Positions 1 through 6,957 of a DNA stretch of 6,957 bases are shown here, one piece after another. The stretch covers positions 1 to 6,957 of the forward strand of contig CABTXO010000083.1 of the NCBI GenBank assembly GCA_902488725.1, read 5' to 3'. The notes under the pieces were generated by a model. The model was not told the DNA's origin, did not search any database, and saw nothing but the letters and a program-made list of their open reading frames with translations. Numbering within the stretch: the first letter of the stretch is position 1; every line of letters begins with the position of its first letter. The translations under genes were made by a program, and so were the position numbers. Source of the DNA: an uncultured Bacteroidales bacterium. Lineage in GTDB: Bacteria; Bacteroidota; Bacteroidia; Bacteroidales; UBA932.

Positions 1-389
1 AACACAGAGCAGAACCAGCGCTGTTACTATGCGAAGACAAGATCGTGAACGTGCTCATCCGGAAATACGGCTACAAGGGCACGCCGCACATCCTGGAGGC
101 GACCCGGAACAACCAGGATCTCCAGGACAACCTCGGCGCCCCGTCCCACTTGATCCACGGATCATCGGAAGGCCGGTTCACCATCACCTACTGTCCCGGA
201 CCGGAGATGAGCCGCGAAGAAATCGAGAGCGTCGGTTTCGCCTGGGGCGACCTGGACGAGATGCTCCGCCGCTATCCCCTCGACACCCTCAAGGACGGCT
301 GGAACATCCTTCCGGACGGGGAGGAAATCTACTACATTTCCAATCCCGCCCTCGGTCTCTGGGCTTTTCCGGACCGTTTCAAAGATTAA
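1..389 (+). CDS. Probable LarA-like nickel-dependent hydroxyacid racemase/epimerase, C-terminal end (5' partial)
   Basis: The reading frame is open from the left edge (first full codon at base 3) to TAA at 387-389, so this is the last ~128 residues of a longer protein. A GTG at 45 is in frame, but good coding sequence continues upstream of it, so it is not the start. Features seen are a basic stretch with KYGYKGTPHILEATRN, then GRFTITYCPG, an EEIESVGFAWGDLDEM segment, and a terminal ISNPALGLWAF. The block 'strand, then EE(I/V)xxVGF, then an acidic helix' resembles the C-terminus of the LarA/DUF2088 superfamily, whose members racemise or epimerise alpha-hydroxyacids using a nickel-pincer nucleotide cofactor. 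The assignment rests on remembered family patterns. The cofactor-binding N-terminal half, including its histidines and lysine, is outside the window. No signal peptide can be judged. The gene lies 22 bases upstream of gnd and is probably co-transcribed with it, which favours a sugar acid such as gluconate/mannonate over lactate as substrate; that is inference. It could instead be another DUF2088 enzyme. Confidence 0.6.
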   Translation, partial: HRAEPALLLCEDKIVNVLIRKYGYKGTPHILEATRNNQDLQDNLGAPSHLIHGSSEGRFTITYCPGPEMSREEIESVGFAWGDLDEMLRRYPLDTLKDGWNILPDGEEIYYISNPALGLWAFPDRFKD

Positions 390-411
390 TCATGTTATTC
401 AATCAGAAAAT

Positions 412-1869
<1,458 letters not shown>

Positions 1870-1899
1870 CAGAACCGTCGAATCAAAACAGTATCAATC

Positions 1900-2718
1900 A
1901 TGAGGAATTTTTTTGACATCAACGGCCAGGTCGTCGTGCTGACCGGAGCCTGCGGCGTGCTGGGGGCGACCATCGCGAAGTATTTTGCCGCACAGGGCGC
2001 GAAAATGGTCCTGATGGACCTCGACCGCGCGACGGAAAGAGGCGAAGCCATCGTCGCCGAGATCAAGGCGGCAGGCGGTGAAGCCTGCTTCCTCGCGACC
2101 GATGTCCTGGACAAGGCCGTGCTGGAAAAGAACTGCGACGACATCGTGGCCAAGTACGGCGGCATCGACGTGCTGCTGAACGCAGCCGGCGGCAACATGC
2201 CCGCCGCCACCGTCCCGCCCGACAAGACGATCTTCGACCTGGATGTGGAAGCAGTCCGCAAGGTGGTGGATCTCAATCTGTTCGGAACGGTGCTTCCGAC
2301 CATGGTCTTCGCCAGGGCGATGATCCGGAAGAAGAAGGGCTCCATCATCAACTTCTGCAGCGAGACCTCGCTTCGTCCGCTGACCCGCGTAGCCGGCTAC
2401 GGCGTCGCGAAGGCTGCGGTCGCAAACTGGACCAAATACCTGGCCGGCGAGCTTGCCGTCAAGTTCGGGGAAGGATTCCGCGTCAACGCGATTGCGCCGG
2501 GATTCCTCCTCACGAATCAGAACCGGAGTCTGCTCACCAATCCGGACGGCAGCCTGACCGACCGTTCCCACAAAATTCTGGGACACACTCCGTTCGGCCG
2601 CTTCCTGGAGCCGGAGGAACTCCTCGGAACCCTGCACTGGCTGGCTTCCGACGCCTCCAAGGCCGTGACCGGCACGATCAACGTGGTCGACGGCGGCTTC
2701 GACGCCTTCTCCATTTAA
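1900..2718 (+). CDS. SDR-family oxidoreductase, probable D-fructuronate reductase (D-mannonate oxidoreductase)
   Basis: A 272-residue classical short-chain dehydrogenase/reductase, probably cytoplasmic. The Rossmann motif TGACGVLG is at 15-22, D40 at the end of strand 2 suggests NAD(H) over NADP(H), and NAAG is at 94-97. N126, S154, Y167 and K171 form the complete catalytic tetrad. The middle and C-terminus (RPLTRVAGYGVAKAAV; NAIAPGFLLTNQNRSLLT at 196-213; HTPFGRFLEPEELLGTL at 229-245; final VDGGFDAFS) match the subgroup annotated as D-mannonate oxidoreductase/UxuB-type SDR. That subgroup interconverts D-fructuronate and D-mannonate in hexuronate catabolism and is unrelated to the long-chain UxuB of E. 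coli. Gluconate 5-dehydrogenase (5-ketogluconate reductase) is the main alternative and sequence alone cannot exclude it. ATG 1900 is 30 bases after gnd and puts the glycine-rich motif at the usual place. There is no Shine-Dalgarno. It appears to be the last gene of the enzyme operon, since the next gene encodes an exported protein and lies beyond a hairpin. Confidence 0.85.
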   Translation: MRNFFDINGQVVVLTGACGVLGATIAKYFAAQGAKMVLMDLDRATERGEAIVAEIKAAGGEACFLATDVLDKAVLEKNCDDIVAKYGGIDVLLNAAGGNMPAATVPPDKTIFDLDVEAVRKVVDLNLFGTVLPTMVFARAMIRKKKGSIINFCSETSLRPLTRVAGYGVAKAAVANWTKYLAGELAVKFGEGFRVNAIAPGFLLTNQNRSLLTNPDGSLTDRSHKILGHTPFGRFLEPEELLGTLHWLASDASKAVTGTINVVDGGFDAFSI

Positions 2719-2729
2719 GGATTTTTTCC

Positions 2730-2737
2730 TATCTTTA
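2730..2737 (+). promoter_or_regulatory. Candidate Bacteroidota -7 promoter element (weak)
   Basis: TATCTTTA in an A/T-rich patch just after the SDR stop matches the Bacteroidota primary-sigma -7 consensus TAnnTTTG except at the last base. It could drive the fucosidase/GH2 pair. I see no -33 TTTG at the usual distance upstream, which falls inside the end of the SDR gene. A start about 5-7 bases downstream would fall in the left arm of the hairpin at 2739-2767. Confidence 0.3.
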
Positions 2738-2738
2738 T

Positions 2739-2767
2739 CGTCAGGTTCCGCATCGCGGGGCCCGACG
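2739..2767 (+). terminator. 13-bp hairpin between the SDR and fucosidase genes, possible terminator
   Basis: The left arm 2739-2751 (CGTCAGGTTCCGC) pairs with the right arm 2755-2767 (GCGGGGCCCGACG) around the 3-base loop ATC. There are ten Watson-Crick pairs, two G-U wobbles and one A-C mismatch. It begins 20 bases after the SDR stop codon. The following bases ATTTGATTTC are only moderately T-rich, so intrinsic termination on the + strand would be imperfect. On the - strand the hairpin is followed by an A-rich tract, so it is not a terminator in that direction. It could end the sugar-acid operon or act as a 5' leader structure of the fucosidase transcript. The structure is seen directly; the role is inferred. 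Confidence 0.45.
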
Positions 2768-2799
2768 ATTTGATTTCATCACCCACATTCGTTTCAACC

Positions 2800-4122
2800 A
2801 TGTCAATTTTCAGGTCTCTGGCACTTTCGCTGTCTTTGCTCGCATGCACGGCAGCCCATTCCCAATCCTACACACCCACCCCGGAGAACGTGGCCGCCCG
2901 CCAGGAATTCAAGAACGAACGGTTCGGCATATTCCTGCACTGGGGCATCTACAGCACTTTCGCACAAGGGGAGTGGTACCTCAACACCGGCAAACTGAAC
3001 AAGGATGAATATGCCAAAGCCGCCTCGGCGTTCTACCCCCATCTGTTCAACGCCGCGGAATGGGTGAAAGCCTTCAAGGAGGCAGGTGCCGGCTACGTCT
3101 GCCTCACCTCCCGCCACCACGACGGCTTCTCGATGTTCGACACCAAGACATCCGGCTACGACATCGTGGATGCGACCCCCTTCAAGCGGGATGTGACCGG
3201 CGAACTGTCGCAGGCCTGCCGCGAACAGGGCGTCGCCTTCCATCTGTACTATTCCCTGCTGGACTGGATCCGGGAAGACTATCCGCTCGGCAGGACCGGA
3301 CATGACACGGGCCGCAAGGGCGACCGGCAGGACTATTCCGCCTACTTCGCCTTCATGCAGCAGCAGCTTGCGGAACTGATCAACCAATACCATCCCCGGG
3401 CCATCTGGTTCGACGGCTATTGGGATCACAATCAGGACACCGTCCCCTTCGACTGGCGGATGCCCGAGCTCTACCGGTACATCCACGGGCTGGATCCCGC
3501 CTGCCTGATCTGCAACAACCACCACATCGCCGTGATACCGGGCGAAGATTTCCAGGCCTTCGAGAAGGACCTGCCGGGCGGCAACACGACGGGTTTCGCC
3601 CCGGATCAGAAGGTGAGCGACGAATTGCCCCTTGAGATGTGCCAGACACTGAACGGCATGTGGGGCTACAAAGTCGCCGACCAGAATTACAAGACCGTGC
3701 CGCAGCTGGTGCAGCTGCTGGCGACCTGCGTGTCCATGAATTCGAACCTGCTGCTGAACATCGGTCCCCAGCCGAACGGGGAACTTCCTGCCCTGGCACT
3801 GGACCGGCTGCGCGGTATCGGAGCCTGGATGGACACCAACGGCGCCTCCATCCGGGGTTGCGGGCCCGGTCCGGTAGCTTCCGCCGACTGGGGCGTCTCG
3901 ACCGCTCCGACGCGCGACAAGAAGACGTTCTACCTGCACCTCTTCAAGTCCCCTGGCGCAATCTTCGAGATTCCGCTTGCCGGAAAGGGCCGTCTCCGCA
4001 CCGTGACTGCGCTGAAGGACAACACGCAGCTTCCCTACAAGCGGGTGAAAGACAAGCTCTTCATTTCCCTGCCGTCGGAACTTGACCCTTCCGACTACGT
4101 GATCCGGGTGACGATGCGCTGA
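2800..4122 (+). CDS. Exported alpha-L-fucosidase, family GH29
   Basis: The enzyme removes terminal alpha-L-fucose from glycans with a retaining mechanism. I chose ATG 2800 (440 residues) over an in-frame TTG at 2770 because it puts the signal peptide at the N-terminus: one Arg, a hydrophobic run to about residue 15, then C16. Cleavage may be by signal peptidase I before Q22 (AHS-Q) or by signal peptidase II at an imperfect lipobox, LLAC16, so periplasm or outer membrane are both possible. The catalytic barrel follows: RFGIFLHWGIYS (41-52, with fucose-binding H47), SRHHDGFSMFDTK (104-116, H106/H107), and WFDGYWD (203-209), in which D205 is the expected nucleophile. The acid/base is less conserved in this family; E279 (LPLEMC) just before NGMWGY is the best candidate, E275 the alternative. 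NSNLLLNIGPQPNG (314-327) ends the barrel, and a small beta-sandwich (~345-440) ends the protein. Length and motifs are normal for intact GH29. The spread of motifs resembles the broad-specificity type. The GH2 gene follows 49 bases later, so the two are probably co-transcribed. Confidence 0.93.
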   Translation: MSIFRSLALSLSLLACTAAHSQSYTPTPENVAARQEFKNERFGIFLHWGIYSTFAQGEWYLNTGKLNKDEYAKAASAFYPHLFNAAEWVKAFKEAGAGYVCLTSRHHDGFSMFDTKTSGYDIVDATPFKRDVTGELSQACREQGVAFHLYYSLLDWIREDYPLGRTGHDTGRKGDRQDYSAYFAFMQQQLAELINQYHPRAIWFDGYWDHNQDTVPFDWRMPELYRYIHGLDPACLICNNHHIAVIPGEDFQAFEKDLPGGNTTGFAPDQKVSDELPLEMCQTLNGMWGYKVADQNYKTVPQLVQLLATCVSMNSNLLLNIGPQPNGELPALALDRLRGIGAWMDTNGASIRGCGPGPVASADWGVSTAPTRDKKTFYLHLFKSPGAIFEIPLAGKGRLRTVTALKDNTQLPYKRVKDKLFISLPSELDPSDYVIRVTMR

Positions 4123-4171
4123 CCCTCCTCCCGACGCACCTGTACTTCTTTCCAACCTTCAACCCCTTGTG

Positions 4172-6957
4172 ATGCGAACATTCCATCTGATTGCCGTCGC
4201 GCTGGCCGCTTCCCTCTGCCTCTCCTGCGCGGATGTGCGCCCGGAAGGCTCCTACTCCCGCGGCATCGGTGAATATCCCGGCGAACCGGATGCCTACGCC
4301 GGTCCCGAAATGCGTGCAGACCGCGACACCTACCGGAACCTGGCCTACCGCAGGGCCGTCCGCCATTCTTCCTCCTACGACTACAACCTGACCGGTCAGC
4401 TGGCCACGGACGGGATCGTGTCCACGCGGGAACCCTACACCCTGGATGTCCTGACCAACGAGGGGCCTGTGTCACGGCGGATCCGGGAACGGCTCTTCGA
4501 CGACAACGCGATCACCGCTTTCGAGACGGCGGGAGGCAAAGACGCCTTCCTCCAGCTGACGTTCCGGCAGGATGCCGTCCGCTGCGAAGGACTTGTCCTG
4601 AGCGGCACGCTGGACGCTGCCCCCGGGATCCGACCGGGGTACCGTATCGTGCTGGAGGCTTCCGGCGACGGAAAAACGTGGAAGGCCGTCGGAGAGTCGA
4701 AAGGCTTCGGACTGCCCGGCACCCAGCCTGACCCCCGAACGCGCCGGACGTTCCGCTTCCCGTTCTCCTTCCCGGAGGAACTGGTCTGCGAAGGAATCCG
4801 CTTCCGGCTGGAGGCGGAATGTGTACAGCGCTGGCAGTTTGCGGAGCTGGACATCCTGCAGGGAGGAAAGGAGTGCAGCGTGCTGCCTTCGCATGCTTTC
4901 CGAAGTGCCTGGATGAGTGCCGGCGGGGAGGATGAATGGCTGACGGTCGACTTCGGCGCCCGGGCGGATTTCGACAAGGTCGTGCTGGACTGGATCCGCC
5001 GGCCGGTTGCCGGCCGGATCGAGGCCTCCGACGACGGAAACGACTGGAAGAAGGTGGCGGATCTTCCCGCAGGTGCGGACCTGCATGCGGAACTGTCCGT
5101 CAAAGGCTCCGGGCGCTTCGTCCGCCTGTCCGGGCTGAAGGCCGATGACGCGGGCCACATCCTGCTCAGCGAACTGGCGGTCTGGGGAAAGGGCGGTCTG
5201 GTCCCCGTGCCGAAACCGCAGGCGGCTGCACAGGGCAACCGGCTGTACCTCAGCGGCGGGAACTGGCGGCTGGAACGGGCGCCGCAGGTCGAAGCGGGCG
5301 GAGAGCGGATCTCCCGCCCGGATTTTCCTGCGGACGGCTGGCTGGTCGCTACGGTGCCCGGTACCGTGGCCGGCTCCTACCGGAATGCCGGTGCGATTCC
5401 GGACATCCGCTATGACGACGAACAGCTGCAGATCTCGGAATCCTATTTCTATTCGGATTTCTGGTACCGGGACACCTTCGAACTGCCTTCCGGCTACGAG
5501 GGAACGGCGCTGACCCTCAACTTCGACGGAATCAATTGGAAAGCCGACGTGTTCTTCAACGGGACCTTCGCCGGGCATATCGACGGTGCTTTCACCCGGG
5601 CGCATCTGGATGTCACCGCTCTCGCAAAGCCCGGGATCAACGCGCTGGCCGTCAAGATCCTGCGGAACGACAATCCGGGTATCGTCAAGGAACAGAACCG
5701 CCAGTCGGCCGACCTGAACGGCGGCGTGCTCGGGGCGGACAACCCCACGATGCACTGCAACATCGGCTGGGACTGGATCCCGACGGTGCGCGGCCGGAGC
5801 ATCGGCATCTGGAACGATGTCTACCTGGCTTCCTACCCGGGGGGCGTGTCGATCGACGATGTCTACATCCCGTCCGATCTTCCGCTTCCATCCACGGAAT
5901 ATGCCGACCTGCATCCGGTCGTCACGGTGACGAACCATGCCGACGGGGAAAAGCCGGTGCGCCTCCGGATTGAAATCGGCGGCAAGTCCCTCGACGGACA
6001 GGCCGTGCTGGCGGCCGGTGAAACCCGGGATCTCGATCTCGGCACGGTCCGGCTGGACCGGCCGCAGCTCTGGTGGCCCGTCGGCTACGGTGATCCGTAC
6101 CTGTACGATGTCCATGCGACGGCTACGGTGGCCGGGACGCTCTCCGACACCAAGGACTGCAAGGCGGGCATCCGGGAGCTGTCCTACACGACGGACGGCG
6201 GCATCCTGGACATCTACATCAACGGCCGCAGGCTCGTTGCCAACGGCGGCAACTGGGGCTGTCCGGAAATCGATCTCAACTACCGCGCGCGGGAATACGA
6301 CGCCGTGGTCGCCTATCATGCGGACATGCACTTCACGATGCTCCGCAACTGGGTCGGGCAGACCGGGGACGAGGAACTGTACGAAGCCTGCGACAAGTAC
6401 GGCGTCATGGTCTGGCAGGACTTCTGGCTCGCCAATCCGTTGGACGGGCCCGATCCCGACGATGCGGCCATGTTCCTGGCCAATGCGGAGGATTATGTGC
6501 GCAAGATCCGGAACCATCCCTGCATCGCGTTGTACGTGGGCCGGAACGAGGGCGATCCCCCTGCCGCCATCGACAAGGGACTGGTCGCCCTGATGGAACG
6601 TCTCCAACCGGGATCGTTCTATATTCCCAACTCCGCGTCCGGAATGGTCAGCGGCGGCGGGCCCTACCGTGCGATCGCACCTCGGGAATATTTCTCCCTG
6701 GAACGCGGGAAGGACCGCATCCACAGCGAGCGGGGCATGCCGAACATGATGGTCTACGAGAGCATGGTGCGTATGCTGCGGCCGGAACACCGATGGCCGC
6801 AGAACAGTCTCTGGGGCATGCACGACTTCACCCTGGAGAACGCGCAGCGCGGAGAGACCTTCAATGCCCTGCTCGACAAGGCCTTCGGTCCGGCGCAAGA
6901 TCTCAAGGAGTTCACGCAGCGGGCGCAATGGATCAACTACGACGGCTACCGGGCGAT
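4172..6957 (+). CDS. Exported GH2-family glycoside hydrolase lipoprotein with discoidin-like N-terminal region (3' partial)
   Basis: The frame is open from ATG 4172 to the window edge: 928 codons seen, C-terminus missing. Residues 1-19 form a lipoprotein signal (hydrophobic core, then LCLSC); C19 is the likely lipidated cysteine, C16 the alternative, and the following acidic residues are compatible with outer-membrane or surface placement. Residues ~55-338 are discoidin-like (F5/8 type C, CBM32-like), with NLA at 56-58, SSSYDYN, ATDG at 78-81, ASGDGKTWK (163-171), EWLTVDFG (255-262) and a second ASDDGNDWK (285-293). Then come a GH2 jelly-roll sugar-binding domain (~355-552, with WLVATVPGTV and NFDGINWKADVFFNG), an Ig-like domain (~555-665), and the TIM barrel from ~675. 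LRNWVGQTGDEELYEACDKYG (724-744) and VMVWQDFW are typical of the exo-beta-glucosaminidase/beta-mannosidase side of GH2. E793 in GRNEGDP is the likely acid/base and E853 in HSERGMP the likely nucleophile. The substrate is unknown; a beta-linked mannose, glucosamine or similar residue is plausible. It probably acts with the fucosidase 49 bases upstream on the same glycan. The leader is pyrimidine-rich, with no Shine-Dalgarno. Confidence 0.9.
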   Translation, partial: MRTFHLIAVALAASLCLSCADVRPEGSYSRGIGEYPGEPDAYAGPEMRADRDTYRNLAYRRAVRHSSSYDYNLTGQLATDGIVSTREPYTLDVLTNEGPVSRRIRERLFDDNAITAFETAGGKDAFLQLTFRQDAVRCEGLVLSGTLDAAPGIRPGYRIVLEASGDGKTWKAVGESKGFGLPGTQPDPRTRRTFRFPFSFPEELVCEGIRFRLEAECVQRWQFAELDILQGGKECSVLPSHAFRSAWMSAGGEDEWLTVDFGARADFDKVVLDWIRRPVAGRIEASDDGNDWKKVADLPAGADLHAELSVKGSGRFVRLSGLKADDAGHILLSELAVWGKGGLVPVPKPQAAAQGNRLYLSGGNWRLERAPQVEAGGERISRPDFPADGWLVATVPGTVAGSYRNAGAIPDIRYDDEQLQISESYFYSDFWYRDTFELPSGYEGTALTLNFDGINWKADVFFNGTFAGHIDGAFTRAHLDVTALAKPGINALAVKILRNDNPGIVKEQNRQSADLNGGVLGADNPTMHCNIGWDWIPTVRGRSIGIWNDVYLASYPGGVSIDDVYIPSDLPLPSTEYADLHPVVTVTNHADGEKPVRLRIEIGGKSLDGQAVLAAGETRDLDLGTVRLDRPQLWWPVGYGDPYLYDVHATATVAGTLSDTKDCKAGIRELSYTTDGGILDIYINGRRLVANGGNWGCPEIDLNYRAREYDAVVAYHADMHFTMLRNWVGQTGDEELYEACDKYGVMVWQDFWLANPLDGPDPDDAAMFLANAEDYVRKIRNHPCIALYVGRNEGDPPAAIDKGLVALMERLQPGSFYIPNSASGMVSGGGPYRAIAPREYFSLERGKDRIHSERGMPNMMVYESMVRMLRPEHRWPQNSLWGMHDFTLENAQRGETFNALLDKAFGPAQDLKEFTQRAQWINYDGYRA

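Noticed and set aside
45..389. GTG at 45 as the start of a small 114-residue gene.
   Set aside because: The same frame is open upstream to the window edge, with plausible coding sequence, so this is the tail of a longer protein.
1870..1899. A possible promoter or terminator between gnd and the SDR gene.
   Set aside because: The gap is only 30 bases, with no inverted repeat and no convincing -7 motif. It is a simple intra-operon spacer.
1894..2637. A 247-codon open frame on the - strand opposite the SDR gene.
   Set aside because: The SDR has its full catalytic set on the + strand; the reverse translation shows no known fold signature.
2770..2799. TTG at 2770 as the start of the fucosidase.
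   Set aside because: It would add ten residues before the signal peptide and begin only three bases after the hairpin. ATG 2800 gives a normal signal peptide.
2803..4155. A 450-codon open frame on the - strand opposite the fucosidase.
   Set aside because: It mirrors the GH29 gene almost exactly, contains no recognisable domain, and conflicts with the convincing + strand gene.
4123..4171. A possible regulatory element between the fucosidase and GH2 genes.
   Set aside because: The 49-base pyrimidine-rich spacer has no hairpin, repeat or promoter motif that I can support.
4472..6928. A very long open frame on the - strand opposite the GH2 gene (818 codons).
   Set aside because: It is antisense to a frame with clear lipoprotein, sugar-binding and TIM-barrel motifs. 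Its translation is rich in Arg/Pro/Val/Asp with no recognisable domain, as expected from the complement of high-GC codons.

Overview
The window looks like chromosomal DNA of a high-GC member of the Bacteroidota, probably a gut or rumen Bacteroidales, perhaps near Alistipes/Rikenellaceae. The pointers are five co-oriented genes, no Shine-Dalgarno sequence before any start (A/T- or pyrimidine-rich leaders instead), and two secreted or lipoprotein glycoside hydrolases typical of this phylum's polysaccharide-use loci. GC is roughly 60% by eye. The lineage is an inference; there is no rRNA or other marker gene.

Bases 1-2718 hold three tightly spaced genes for cytoplasmic enzymes (gaps of 22 and 30 bases), almost certainly one transcription unit. 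They are the 3' end of a probable LarA-like, nickel-pincer hydroxyacid racemase/epimerase; a complete 6-phosphogluconate dehydrogenase (gnd); and a complete short-chain dehydrogenase closely resembling SDR-type D-fructuronate reductase (D-mannonate oxidoreductase). Together they suggest sugar-acid metabolism. The most interesting reading is a route fructuronate -> mannonate -> gluconate -> 6-phosphogluconate -> ribulose 5-phosphate, in which the LarA-like enzyme epimerises C2 of mannonate/gluconate. It would bypass the usual mannonate dehydratase/KDG branch. This is inference from gene content. The gluconokinase and the rest of the racemase gene would have to lie outside the window.

Bases 2719-2799 are an intergenic junction with a 13-base-pair hairpin (2739-2767) and a partial Bacteroidota-type -7 promoter motif. 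It separates the enzyme operon from the secreted-hydrolase section.

Bases 2800-6957 carry two exported glycosidases 49 bases apart: a complete family GH29 alpha-L-fucosidase and a large family GH2 lipoprotein, open at its 3' end. The GH2 protein has an N-terminal discoidin-like (F5/8 type C) region in which one domain may be inserted inside another. This section looks like part of a locus for degrading a fucosylated glycan. No SusC/SusD pair, regulator, tRNA, mobile element or CRISPR array is visible, and no stretch over 300 bases is without a gene.
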